64,000 nt of DNA, from the NCBI RefSeq assembly GCF_003182135.1, contig NZ_QGTL01000002.1:496001-560000 (forward strand), in the 5' to 3' direction. Within the stretch, counting starts at the first letter, position 1. The number at the start of each line of letters is the position of its first letter. Of this stretch, positions 44,142-52,059 are shown one piece after another. This stretch comes from Nocardia neocaledoniensis (GTDB lineage Bacteria; Actinomycetota; Actinomycetes; Mycobacteriales; Mycobacteriaceae). The notes beneath the pieces are model-generated. The model made no database searches and was not told the origin of the DNA. It saw only the letters and a list, made by a program, of their open reading frames with translations. Made by a program: the position numbers and the translations under genes.

Positions 44142-44190
44142 CGACCGCCTCGGCAAGCTCCGCCACATCTCCCGCCGCGCCATGCCGGCC
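44142..44190 (+). repeat. Repeat copy B: non-coding duplicate of the kgd 3' end
   Basis: 49 bp, 46 identical to 41625-41673, same orientation, 27 bp after the lipoprotein stop. It is not in a gene on the + strand and ends 4 bp before the minus-strand gene stop. The three differences (A/G, G/A, T/C) are all transitions. The two copies bracket the entire WxG cassette together with the last 78 bp of kgd. Confidence 0.9.
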
Positions 44191-44194
44191 GTTG

Positions 44195-44833
44195 TCAGGC
44201 CAGCAGGTTCCGCATCACCGTGCGGACATGCTGTTCGGTCAGCCTGCGCAGTTCGACGCGGCCGATCCGGCTGCCGTGGATCGTCAGTGTGGTGTCCACG
44301 AACAGATTTTCGTCGAGCACGCCGATCCGCACTTCGGTCACCGCGCGCCTGTCCTCGTTGGCACCTTCCCGGACGAACGCGTCCTCGCCGAGCCCGGGCA
44401 GGTATTCGAAACTCGCATTCGGGTCCGAGACACGCTCGCCGACAAAATATTTGAAGTTGTCGTATTGCCGTCGCCGGTCGGCGCCCGCCCGCGTGACATC
44501 CAGATTCAGCGACACGGTGAGATCACCGAAGGTGCCGGAGCAGTAGCCGGTCGAACCGATGGGCTCCTGGCGGTTCTGCTGCCACCCGGCACTGCCGCGA
44601 CGCGCCAGTTCCGCCAGATCCATCAGCTCGCAGTGACTGTCCTGTTCCAGTTCGCGGTACTTGCGCGAGGTCGGGATGTCGATCGGTGTGCCCGGCGTCC
44701 ATTGCGAGATCGCCGACGCTCCGTTCTCGCGCCCCAGCCACATCACGGTGGCGACCACGATGACCACCGCCAGCACACACGCCGACACCGCCGCGGCCGA
44801 CCAGGGCAACGAGAACCGTCGTCGTGGCGTCAT
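44195..44833 (-). CDS. DUF3558-like membrane-anchored extracellular protein
   Basis: 212 aa from ATG 44833, overlapping the kinase stop as ATGA. A short cytosolic start and one membrane helix (AAAVSACVLAVVIVVATVMWLG, about 12-33) are followed by an exported domain with SHCELMD, GYCSGTFGDLTVSLNLDV, FEYLPGLGEDAF and a final VRTVMRNLLA. The pattern (two Cys, PGLGEDAF, late helix) fits the DUF3558 lipoprotein family, here with an uncleaved anchor rather than a lipobox. The co-transcribed kinase has a similar extracellular part, so the two may be sensor partners. Confidence 0.7.
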   Translation of the reverse strand: MTPRRRFSLPWSAAAVSACVLAVVIVVATVMWLGRENGASAISQWTPGTPIDIPTSRKYRELEQDSHCELMDLAELARRGSAGWQQNRQEPIGSTGYCSGTFGDLTVSLNLDVTRAGADRRRQYDNFKYFVGERVSDPNASFEYLPGLGEDAFVREGANEDRRAVTEVRIGVLDENLFVDTTLTIHGSRIGRVELRRLTEQHVRTVMRNLLA

Positions 44834-46311
44834 GCGAGGCGCTCCCAGAGCATTCGTCCCTGATGTTCGCAGGCCGTCGTCATCTCCGATTCGTCCACGG
44901 TCGTCTGCGCCGGTGTGTGCAGCGTGACGGCGACGACCACGTTGTCGTCGAAGAGGCCGAGCTCGCAGGTCGGGCCGTACATGTACGCCAGCCGGCGCAG
45001 GTAGAGATAGGAATCGTCACCGACGCCGAGCGTGCGATCCACCGAATTGGTCCCCGACGCGCGCGCCAACTCCCGGTCGCCGCGGAAGAACTCCTCGGCA
45101 CCGTGCCCGTCGTTCACGACCTTGGCGAGCACGGTGACCGCCAGACCGCGAAAGGAGACCGAGCAGTGGTGACTCGAATACGGTTCGGAGTCCACGGATT
45201 CGGAGTGCAGGGGCGATTCGGGTGCCCCGCCGAGCTGTTCGAGAGAGGTGAGATCGAGCAGCTCACAGGCGTTGCCGACACTCTGCGTGGTGTAGACCCG
45301 GGTGGGTTCGCCACGGATCAGGTCGGTGGTCGTCATGACGACGAGCAACGCGACCGTCGCCGCTGTCAGGACGGCGGTGAGTGCCGCGGGCAGCAGCGCC
45401 CGGCCCCGAGCCCACCGCCGACCGGGCGATGCGGCCCGAACATCGACCACGACCGGATCGGCCGGTGATGTCGGCGGGGCAACGGTGTCGAACGCTCTGG
45501 TCGCCGCGGCGGCGAGATCGGCACAGCGGGCGAATCGATCCTCCGGCCGTTTCGCCATCGCCGTCGCGATGACCGCGTCGATGGCGCGCGGTAGCTCCGG
45601 CCGGAGCTCGGTGGGGCGCGGTGGTGGCGCGCCGAGGTGCGCGGCGATCACGGCGGCCTGATCGCCGCGCGGGAACGGCGGCTGCCCGGTGAGCAATTGG
45701 AACAGCGTGCAGCCGAGGGAGTAGATGTCGGCGCGATGGTCCACCGTGTGCCCGTGGAACCGTTCGGGCGCGGCATAGGCGAAGGTCGCCGCCATCCCGG
45801 ACAGGGTGACGGTGTCGTCGAGCGTGCGGGCGATCCCGAAGTCGGTGAGCAGCGCGGTTTCCCCGCCCGCCGCATCACGTTCGACGAGCAGGTTCGCGGG
45901 TTTGACGTCGCGATGCAGTACACCCTGCTCATGCGCGAAGTCCAGCGCCGCGGCGGCGCCCTGGATCAGGCGCAGAGCCCGGGCCGGGGTCAGCCCGGTG
46001 GGCTCGGCCCCGAGCAGACCGATGGCGTCCCCACCCGCGACGTATTTCATCGACAGCCACAGCACCTGATCGTGCGGACCGCTTCGGTCGTAGACAGAGA
46101 CGATATTGGGATGTTCGAGCCGTGCGGCGACCGTCGCTTCGCGTTCGAAGGCGTTGCGCGCCTTGCTGTCCAGCGACAGTCCGTGGCCAAGCACCTTGAT
46201 CGCGACGCGGCGGTGCAGCCGCGGGTGCTCGGCGAGGTACACCGCGCCCATTCCGCCGGTACCGAGGAGTCGTTCGATCGTGTACCCGGCGAACAGTGTC
46301 CCGCGTTCCAC
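44830..46311 (-). CDS. Transmembrane Ser/Thr protein kinase with DUF3558-like sensor
   Basis: 493 aa, GTG 46311 (ERGTLFAGYTIERLLG). Seen: GTGGMG loop, AIKVLG lysine, HRDVKPANLLV catalytic loop, DFGIART, APERF. The kinase domain ends near 275; one membrane helix at about 315-335 (LLPAALTAVLTAATVALLVVM). The extracellular part has NACELLDLTSLEQLGG, HHCSVSFRGLAVTVL, LGVGDDSYLYL and TTACEHQGRMLWERLA, a DUF3558-like arrangement with several cysteines and the G-x-G-D-x-[SA]-[YF] segment. It differs from the sensor type of the kinases at 1.6-5.5 kb. The next gene encodes a separate DUF3558-like anchored protein. Confidence 0.92.
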   Translation of the reverse strand: MERGTLFAGYTIERLLGTGGMGAVYLAEHPRLHRRVAIKVLGHGLSLDSKARNAFEREATVAARLEHPNIVSVYDRSGPHDQVLWLSMKYVAGGDAIGLLGAEPTGLTPARALRLIQGAAAALDFAHEQGVLHRDVKPANLLVERDAAGGETALLTDFGIARTLDDTVTLSGMAATFAYAAPERFHGHTVDHRADIYSLGCTLFQLLTGQPPFPRGDQAAVIAAHLGAPPPRPTELRPELPRAIDAVIATAMAKRPEDRFARCADLAAAATRAFDTVAPPTSPADPVVVDVRAASPGRRWARGRALLPAALTAVLTAATVALLVVMTTTDLIRGEPTRVYTTQSVGNACELLDLTSLEQLGGAPESPLHSESVDSEPYSSHHCSVSFRGLAVTVLAKVVNDGHGAEEFFRGDRELARASGTNSVDRTLGVGDDSYLYLRRLAYMYGPTCELGLFDDNVVVAVTLHTPAQTTVDESEMTTACEHQGRMLWERLA

Positions 46312-46444
46312 CCCTGCCCACCTTCTACCGCCGCAGTCCAGAGCGACGAGGCTCGGCGCACCTGGGTCGGGTCGAATCTAGGTGCACGCGACTGCCGGGA
46401 GCAACTCGCTCCCCGTGGTGGGTGGCCACGAGCCGGGTGGACCG

Positions 46445-46477
46445 GCGGGGGCGATCCGTTTCAGGATCCGCCCCCGC
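46445..46477 (-). terminator. Terminator hairpin after the 46486 gene
   Basis: GCGGGGGCGATCC pairs with GGATCCGCCCCCGC across a six-base loop GTTTCA, with one bulged base. It lies directly downstream of the minus-strand stop at 46486. Confidence 0.7.
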
Positions 46478-46485
46478 GAGCCTTC

Positions 46486-46986
46486 CTAGGCGTTGAGGGT
46501 GATCCAGGCCATGCCCGAGAGTTGTTCCAGGTCATGGTGGTTGGGGTAGGTGTCGGAGGTGGCGACGATCGTCGCTTCGACGCGGCCGGGGCCGGGAGCC
46601 ATCCCCATGCCGGTGATCACGCCGTCGGGGGCGTGTTCGACGACGCCGTTGCCGTCGACCTTGTGGGACTGGCCGTTGGCGACGCCGGTGTCGAGGTTCT
46701 TCCACCGGACCGAGACACGATAGCCCTCACAACTCTGGCCGGTCTGGACGATCTTCACCCGGACCCCGAGCTGCCCCGCCTGGGGCTGGGGCACCGTCTC
46801 CGCGTTGATGATGGCCGCGCAGCCGATGCCCGGTGTCCTCGCGAGGGTCGGGTTGAACTGGACGACTTGGTCGGACGGCAAGGCCGCCGCTGGACTGCTG
46901 AACCCGACGAGCGCGGCAACGGCCGCTGCGGCGGCCACCCCGACCTGAACCGAAACCCGTTGTCCTTGTGTGCTTTTCAGACTCAT
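46486..46986 (-). CDS. Secreted protein of unknown function
   Basis: 166 aa from ATG 46986. Signal peptide: SLKSTQGQRVSVQVG, hydrophobic AAAAAVAALVGFSSPAAA, cleavage near AAA-LP. The mature 130 residues have two cysteines (GIGCAAI and GQSCEGY), probably a disulfide, and strand-like segments GVRVKIVQTG, GYRVSVRWKNLD and RVEATIVATSD. This suggests a small beta-sandwich; no family recognised. A strong terminator follows. It is divergent from the His-rich membrane gene, with starts 168 bp apart. Confidence 0.75.
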   Translation of the reverse strand: MSLKSTQGQRVSVQVGVAAAAAVAALVGFSSPAAALPSDQVVQFNPTLARTPGIGCAAIINAETVPQPQAGQLGVRVKIVQTGQSCEGYRVSVRWKNLDTGVANGQSHKVDGNGVVEHAPDGVITGMGMAPGPGRVEATIVATSDTYPNHHDLEQLSGMAWITLNA

Positions 46987-47153
46987 GCCCTGGATTTCGC
47001 GACCCGCCCGGCGTTCGTTAACCACCGTAACGGTCTCGATGTGGCAACGGGTCGCGGAGACGCGGGTCACAGAGTTCTCTCAACCACGCGGCACACTTCT
47101 CACACGGTCGGCGAGTAACCTCCGCCGCGAACTCTCGGATCTGGAGGCACATA

Positions 47154-48314
47154 GTGAGCGGACGTAATGGATTCCTGCTGCTCGGCGGGATCGCGTCGGT
47201 GGGCGCGGGGGCGGTGCACTTCCTGGCCGCCGGCATGCACACCGACCACGCCACGCTGGCCAGGCTGATGGTCGTGCTCGCCGCGATCCAGTGCGCCACC
47301 GGTCTGGCGGTGCTGTTGAGCGAACGCAAGATCATCGTGTCGGCGCTGGCCGCGGTGAACGCGTTCGCGGTGGCAGTGTGGGGGTTCACCCGTTTCGCCG
47401 ACATCTCGCTGGTCACCGGCCTGACCGCGGAGGCGCCGGGCGTTGCCGACACCGCGTGCGCCGCCCTGGGCGCGCTGGCCGTGATCGCCGCGGGTATCGC
47501 CCTGCTGCGGCCCGATGCCACGCTGCCACCCCTGCGGTCCGGGATCGCGGCGAGCGCGGTCGGCGTCCTCGCGCTGGCGGCCATGCTCAACGGCGTCGGG
47601 CACGTGCACAGCCACGGCGGCGACGAACACGCGGCAGGTGGTCATTCGCACGCCGCGGGCGACGACCATGCCGACACCGGCGACGCGTGGCCGCGCCCCT
47701 TCGACCCGACCAAGCCGATCGACGTCTCCGGCGTCCCCGGCGTCACGGCCGAGCAGGAGCAGCGCGCGACCGCGCTGATCCAGCGCACCCAGGAGAAGCT
47801 GCCCGCCTTCGCCGACGTCACCACCATCGGCGCGCTCGGCTTCCGCTCGATCGGCGATTCCGCCACGGGCTACGAGCACTGGATCAACACCGGCTACATC
47901 CGCGACGACGCATTCCTCGACCCGACCCGGCCGGAATCGCTGGTCTACCGGGTCGACGGGCAGAATCGCACCCTCGTCTCGGCCATGTACATGGCCAAGG
48001 GCAAGAAGATCGACGACCCCGCCCTCACCGACTACGCGGGCAGCCTGATGCAGTGGCACGTGCACGACAATCTGTGCTGGAAGGCGGGCGACAACGGCCC
48101 CCAGGTCGCGGGTGTCACCGACGCGCAGGGCAACTGCCCGCCGAACTCGATCAATCCCGGGGCGGGGAATCCGATGGTGCATGTGTGGATCGCCCCGCAC
48201 GAGTGCGGGCCTTTCGCGGCGCTGGAAGGCCACGGCGCGGGGCAGGCGGCCACCGACGGCAGGCGCACCGACACCTGCGGCGACGGCCACAGCCACGGCG
48301 GCGGGCACAAGTAG
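47154..48314 (+). CDS. Membrane protein with His-rich linker and metal-binding-like domain
   Basis: 386 aa from GTG 47154. The first 150 residues form about five membrane helices (FLLLGGIASVGAGAVHFLAAG, LMVVLAAIQCATGLAVLL, AALGALAVIAAGIALL and others). A His/Asp-rich linker follows (HVHSHGGDEHAAGGHSH), then a soluble domain of about 190 residues with SLMQWHVHDNLCW and NPMVHVWIAPHECGPF, and a His-rich end HSHGGGHK. The WHVHDNLCW and MVHVW patterns with Cys suggest a copper or zinc site. Topology would place this domain outside the cell if helix number is odd. No named family; metal handling is inferred. Confidence 0.72.
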   Translation: MSGRNGFLLLGGIASVGAGAVHFLAAGMHTDHATLARLMVVLAAIQCATGLAVLLSERKIIVSALAAVNAFAVAVWGFTRFADISLVTGLTAEAPGVADTACAALGALAVIAAGIALLRPDATLPPLRSGIAASAVGVLALAAMLNGVGHVHSHGGDEHAAGGHSHAAGDDHADTGDAWPRPFDPTKPIDVSGVPGVTAEQEQRATALIQRTQEKLPAFADVTTIGALGFRSIGDSATGYEHWINTGYIRDDAFLDPTRPESLVYRVDGQNRTLVSAMYMAKGKKIDDPALTDYAGSLMQWHVHDNLCWKAGDNGPQVAGVTDAQGNCPPNSINPGAGNPMVHVWIAPHECGPFAALEGHGAGQAATDGRRTDTCGDGHSHGGGHK

Positions 48315-48324
48315 CCGAGCGGGT

Positions 48325-48795
48325 TCAGCCCGGCTGGACCCACCGGCGCAGCGCGTCGATGGTGGTCTCCGGAGAGGTGTTGAAGCAGAACCGGATTCCC
48401 GGCACCAGCTCGGACGTGACATTGATCAGGCGCTCGAACAGCAGCGTGTGTTCGGGGGCCATCCGCACACCAGCGCCGATCATCGCGACGCGGAACTCCC
48501 CGCCGGCCACGCACTCGCGCAGCTGTGCCTCGGCCGCGTCGGGTTCTGCGGGCAACTGGCAGCTGACGAGGTCGAAACCGGCCTCCCGCAACGCTGTTTC
48601 TCCCGCGGTGATGCGTGCGGTCAGGATCGCCTCGTCCAGTCCCGGATAACGGGAATAGTCGACGGCGCTCGGGTGCAGGCCGATCGAGAGCACCGAATTC
48701 GGATCCTGTTCTGCCACTGCGTTCTCCATTCCCATCAGATACACGACGGCACCGACACTCGTGAGCACCGCCGCGAGCAGGGCGCCGGCTCTCAC
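48325..48795 (-). CDS. Membrane-anchored exported protein of unknown function
   Basis: 156 aa. GTG 48795 overlaps the upstream SDR stop as GTGA. An N-terminal anchor (RAGALLAAVLTSVGAVVYLMG) is followed by a soluble part with SCQLPAEPD, LRECVAGG and IRFCFNTSPE (three cysteines). No family recognised. Translational coupling to the SDR gene suggests joint expression, but no functional link is evident. Confidence 0.65.
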   Translation of the reverse strand: MRAGALLAAVLTSVGAVVYLMGMENAVAEQDPNSVLSIGLHPSAVDYSRYPGLDEAILTARITAGETALREAGFDLVSCQLPAEPDAAEAQLRECVAGGEFRVAMIGAGVRMAPEHTLLFERLINVTSELVPGIRFCFNTSPETTIDALRRWVQPG

Positions 48796-49508
48796 CACGG
48801 TGCGGCCCCGGCACGGTCGAAGAAACCGCCGCTCGGGCCGTCATGGCCGACCATCGCCATGGCCACGATCGCATCCGTGCCCTCGGTGACGGTCTGGAAT
48901 CCACTGTGCCCGTTGAGGTCGGTGGCCGTGTAGCCGGGATCGACGGCATTGACCTTCATGGTGCCGAGCTCGCTCGCGTACATGACGGTGAGCATGTTGA
49001 GCGCCGCCTTGGTGCTCGGATAGCCGAGCGCGGGCGGCAGCAGGCCCGCCCATTTCGGATCGGTGATCGTGGCGATCGAACCGACGCCGCTGGAGACCAT
49101 CACGATCCGCGGCAGGCCGGACCGGCGCAGCAGCGGCAGGAACGCGTTGGTCACCCGGATCGGGCCGAAGACATTGGTCTCGAACACTTCTCGCAGGTCA
49201 TCAGGCCCGGTCTCACTCGGCGCGGCCCGTGGACCGCCGATGCCCGCGTTGTTGATCAGGACGTCGAGGTGGCCCGCCTCGGTGCGCACGAAGTCCGCGG
49301 CGGCGGCCACGGATTCGTCGGAGGTCACGTCCAGTGCGACGAACCGCACGTCGAGCCCGGTCGCGGCGAGTTCGGCGGCCGCCACCTCGCCGCGGCTCTT
49401 GTCTCGGGCGGCGAGAAAGACCCGCCAGCCCGAGCCCGCAAGCCGACGCACGGTTTCCCGGCCCAGCCCTTTGTTTGCCCCGGTGACCAGGGCGATCGTC
49501 TGTGTCAT
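48792..49508 (-). CDS. Short-chain dehydrogenase/reductase
   Basis: 238 aa classical SDR, NADP(H)-type. Seen: TGANKGLG at about 9-16 (T-G-x-x-x-G-x-G), ARDKSRG after strand 2 consistent with NADP binding, NNAGIGG at about 87, catalytic Ser in VMVSSGVG, and Y-P-S-T-K (Tyr and Lys) near 165. Carbonyl reductase-like. ATG 49508. The divergent gene starts 92 bp away and encodes an MmyB-type regulator, the usual partner of SDRs of this kind, which probably represses it. Confidence 0.88.
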   Translation of the reverse strand: MTQTIALVTGANKGLGRETVRRLAGSGWRVFLAARDKSRGEVAAAELAATGLDVRFVALDVTSDESVAAAADFVRTEAGHLDVLINNAGIGGPRAAPSETGPDDLREVFETNVFGPIRVTNAFLPLLRRSGLPRIVMVSSGVGSIATITDPKWAGLLPPALGYPSTKAALNMLTVMYASELGTMKVNAVDPGYTATDLNGHSGFQTVTEGTDAIVAMAMVGHDGPSGGFFDRAGAAPW

Positions 49509-49600
49509 GCCCCCAGATTCGCGCCGCGCCGGGCCGCGCTCCAGTGCCGGTTCCGCCTAGGACGGGCGGTACCACCCCGGGCAGGCCGACCTGCGGCACC

Positions 49601-50455
49601 ATGGAGGACGTGGACAGAGCGGAATTGGCGACGGTGCTGCGCAGCGCGCGGTCCCGGCTCAGCCCCGCCGACGCGGGTCTGCCCGCCGGAGCGCGCAGAC
49701 AGGTACCCGGACTGCGGCGCGAGGAGGTCGCGAGCCTGGCCGGCGTGAGCGTCGACTACATCGTGCGCTTGGAACAGGGGCGCGGACCGAAGCCGTCCGA
49801 TCAGGTGCTCGGCGCGCTCACCAGAGCCCTGCGGCTCACCGATGTCGATCGGGATCTGGTCTATCGGCTCGCGGGGGCCGAACCACCGCAGGCCGGGCGG
49901 ATTCCGCTGGTGATCCGCCCGAGCGTGCAGCGGCTGTTGGACCGGCTGGCGGATCTGCCGGTCCTCGTCCTCTCGGCGAAATCCGACATCCTCGCCTGGA
50001 ACCCGTTGTCGGCGGCGCTGCTCGGCGATTTCTCGGCCATTCCGCCGGCGCGGCGCAACATCATGTGGCAGCGCTTCCTCGGCACGGGCATGGGCCGAGT
50101 GGTCATGACGCCCGAGGAGGCCGACAGCAATGCCGCCGCCTGCGTCGGCTGCCTGCGCGCGGTCAAGGCCACCTACCCGGACGACCCCGGCCTGACCCGC
50201 TTGATCACCGAACTACGCACCGGCAGCACGGAATTCGAGTCCCACTGGCTCGCGGGCCGCTCCAGCACCATGCACAGCCTCACCAAAACCATCGCCCACC
50301 CCGACCTGGGCACTCTCACCCTCGACTGCGACGCCATGCACGTCCCCGACACCGACCAAACCATCATCATCTACTCCGCACCCCCGAACACCCCCACCGC
50401 GACAGCCCTCGACCTCCTCCGCGTCACCGGCCTCGAAGCCTTCGACGCGGGATAA
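49601..50455 (+). CDS. XRE/MmyB-family transcriptional regulator
   Basis: 284 aa. N-terminal HTH with LRREEVASLAGVSVDYIVRLEQGRGPKPSDQVL, the signature of the MmyB-like group (G-L-R-R-E-E-V-A-x-L-A-G-[VI]-S-x-x-[YW]-x-x-x-[LM]-E-Q-G-R). The C-terminal PAS-like ligand domain has the conserved ILAWNPLSAALLGDF, RRNIMWQRFL, HPDLGTLTLDCD and DQTIIIYSAPP blocks, as in MltR/MmyB fatty-acid-binding domains. ATG 49601; GTG 49610 is possible. Likely controls the divergent SDR gene. Confidence 0.9.
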   Translation: MEDVDRAELATVLRSARSRLSPADAGLPAGARRQVPGLRREEVASLAGVSVDYIVRLEQGRGPKPSDQVLGALTRALRLTDVDRDLVYRLAGAEPPQAGRIPLVIRPSVQRLLDRLADLPVLVLSAKSDILAWNPLSAALLGDFSAIPPARRNIMWQRFLGTGMGRVVMTPEEADSNAAACVGCLRAVKATYPDDPGLTRLITELRTGSTEFESHWLAGRSSTMHSLTKTIAHPDLGTLTLDCDAMHVPDTDQTIIIYSAPPNTPTATALDLLRVTGLEAFDAG

Positions 50456-50504
50456 CCCCGCCGTTCCGTCCGGGCTCAAACTCCGAATCAAATATGGAGG
50501 CGTG

Positions 50505-50717
50505 ATGGCGACAACGGTGGAGATCCCGGACGAGTTACTCGCGGAGGCCCTGCGGCTGACCGGACTGCCGACCAAGAGGGCGGTCATCAATCTCGCGATG
50601 TCCGAGCTCGTCCAGGGTTACCGCCAGCGGGAAGCGCTCGCACGGCTCGAGCGGATGGACCACAACCCGTTGCTGACCGCCGAGGAGCTCGCGGCCGATC
50701 GCCCCGAGCGCCGGTGA
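50505..50717 (+). CDS. vapB: VapB-type antitoxin
   Basis: 70 aa from ATG 50505, with GGAGG four bases upstream. TTVEIPDELLAEALRLTGLPTKRAVINLAMSELV is the ribbon-helix-helix DNA-binding form of the DUF2191/VapB family, followed by the toxin-binding tail (HNPLLTAEELAADRP). GTGA overlap with the next gene. With a damaged toxin downstream, its role is probably reduced to DNA binding or cross-neutralisation. Confidence 0.85.
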   Translation: MATTVEIPDELLAEALRLTGLPTKRAVINLAMSELVQGYRQREALARLERMDHNPLLTAEELAADRPERR

Positions 50718-50995
50718 GCGCGGCCACCGTCCGGCCGAGGTATCTCCTCGACCACTCGGTGATGTCGCACTACCGGACGAACGCCGCCGTCGAACGCGCC
50801 ATCGACGAACTCGCGATCACCGGAGCGCTGTGCGCGTCGACAGTCACGAGGGACGAGGCGCGGTTCAGCGCACGCAACGCCGCCGACCTCGGCTATCTCA
50901 CCGAGCTCTACGGCTCGGTCTTTCACTGGCTGCCCGCCGGCAACGGATCACCCCCGCCTGAATATCGGGTGATTTCGCGGCGGGGCGCGGGATAA
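50714..50995 (+). pseudogene. vapC: VapC toxin, truncated PIN domain
   Basis: 93 aa, while VapC toxins are usually 125-140. The N-terminal part is normal: RYLLDHSVMSHY with the first PIN aspartate, STVTRDEARFSARNAADL with the second acidic residue. After about residue 75 (YGSVFHWLPAGNG) the sequence turns to Pro/Arg-rich text and stops. The third and fourth acidic residues (the D-x-x-[IL]-A and T-x-[DN]-x-D-F blocks) are absent, and they are not found in other frames before the next gene. RNase activity is therefore unlikely. GTG start overlaps vapB. Confidence 0.7.
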
Positions 50996-51022
50996 GGTGC
51001 GTGCTTCGACGAGGGAGGGGCG

Positions 51023-51394
51023 ATGAGCGCACTGCGGACGACGACGCTGTGGCGGCCGACGGGGCCTGCGGAACTGGGGTTGGTCGCCGAATCCGGCTGG
51101 CGGGCTTGGCCTGCGCGGTTGCCGGATCAGCCGATCTTCTATCCGGTGCTCAACGAGGCCTACGCGGTCTTGATCGCGCGGGACTGGAATGTCCCGGCCT
51201 CCGGGGCGGGGTACGTGACGCGATTCGAGGTGCGCACGGACTTTCTGGACAACTACGAAGTCCAGCAGGCCGGTGGGCGCGAGATCCTCGAATACTGGAT
51301 TCCCGCCGAGGATCTCGCGGAGTTCAACCGGAATATCGTCGGTGTGATCGAGGTGGTCCGGCGGTTCCCGGAGGATGCACCGGTGCCCGACTGA
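51023..51394 (+). CDS. ADP-ribosylation/crystallin J1-like small protein
   Basis: 123 aa from ATG 51023, with GAGGGAGGGG in front. Seen: TTLWRPTGPAELGLVAESGWRAWPARLPDQPIFYPVLNE, VTRFEVRTDFLDNYEVQQAGG, REILEYWIPAEDLAEFNRNIVG. This matches a widespread family of about 120 aa usually annotated as ADP-ribosylation/crystallin J1; its biochemical role is not established. Its stop is directly adjacent to the convergent stop at 51395. Confidence 0.78.
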   Translation: MSALRTTTLWRPTGPAELGLVAESGWRAWPARLPDQPIFYPVLNEAYAVLIARDWNVPASGAGYVTRFEVRTDFLDNYEVQQAGGREILEYWIPAEDLAEFNRNIVGVIEVVRRFPEDAPVPD

Positions 51395-52006
51395 TCAGGC
51401 TTCGGAGCGTTGCTTCGGGAGCGCCGCTCTGATCTCGGCGATGGCTGCGCGTGGGTCGTCGACCCAAAAGGCGATGGTTTCCGACGTGAGTTCGCCGTGG
51501 CCGGTGGTGAAGGTATGGGGCGCGGTGAGGTCGACGCGAACGTTCGTGGAGCTGCCGACCGGGAGCGCGATGATGCCGTTTTCGGTGCGGTGCAACGACT
51601 TCGAATCGTCGTAGGCACGCAGGTCGCCGCGCACCGCACGCACGGCGGCGAGCGGGACGGCGAGTTCGGTGCGGCGCAGGTAGCGCAGGCGGAGATGTTC
51701 GGCGGCGAGCAGGTGCGGGTACATGTGGTGGGCGGCGAGCAGGCCGAGCATCCACAGCAGCCCCCATGCGCCCAGCGCCAGCGCGGCGAGGCGGACCGGC
51801 GCCCACGGAATGAGCAGGTGCACCGCGGGGATCTCCACCGCACTGACGATGACAAAGGCCCAGAGCACCGCCGACATCGCGCCCGCGTAGCGAATCGGCG
51901 CGCCGTCGGCGGTATCGGCCCTGCGGGCGATCGCCCGCGCGAGGCTCACCCACACATCGATCTCCCACCGGACGAAACGGCGGGTGAGCAGCAGGATCTG
52001 GCGCAT
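51395..52006 (-). CDS. Conserved membrane protein under TetR control
   Basis: 203 aa from ATG 52006, with AGGAGG in front. An N-terminal cytosolic helix, two membrane helices (MSAVLWAFVIVSAVEIPAVHLL and LAALALGAWGLLWMLGLLAA), then a soluble C-terminal part of about 100 residues rich in strands (VPLAAVRAVRGDLRAYDD, VRVDLTAPHTF, IAFWVDDPRAAIAEI). It resembles a PH-like domain behind two helices. Function unknown. It is divergent from a TetR gene, with two near-identical operators between them. Confidence 0.75.
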   Translation of the reverse strand: MRQILLLTRRFVRWEIDVWVSLARAIARRADTADGAPIRYAGAMSAVLWAFVIVSAVEIPAVHLLIPWAPVRLAALALGAWGLLWMLGLLAAHHMYPHLLAAEHLRLRYLRRTELAVPLAAVRAVRGDLRAYDDSKSLHRTENGIIALPVGSSTNVRVDLTAPHTFTTGHGELTSETIAFWVDDPRAAIAEIRAALPKQRSEA

Positions 52007-52020
52007 CTCGGCCTCCTATT

Positions 52021-52040
52021 CAATACAATTGCATTGTAAA
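52021..52040. promoter_or_regulatory. Operator copy 1 between membrane gene and TetR gene
   Basis: Holds TACAAT-TGC-ATTGTA (52024-52038), a perfect 15-bp palindrome, 18 bp upstream of the membrane-protein start. 16 of 20 bases match the copy at 52060. Confidence 0.82.
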
Positions 52041-52059
52041 GAGCCGGAGGCCGGTATAG

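Noticed and set aside
41625..44190. Interpretation of the direct repeats as attL/attR of an integrase-driven island
   Set aside because: No integrase or recombinase gene is present, the kgd end after the core is not found at copy B, and the gene was not restored by the insert in the usual way. Kept as a repeat-bracketed cassette only.
50900..51022. Possible frameshift that would restore the VapC C-terminus
   Set aside because: The other two frames up to the next gene do not contain the missing PIN motifs, so truncation rather than a simple frameshift is favoured.
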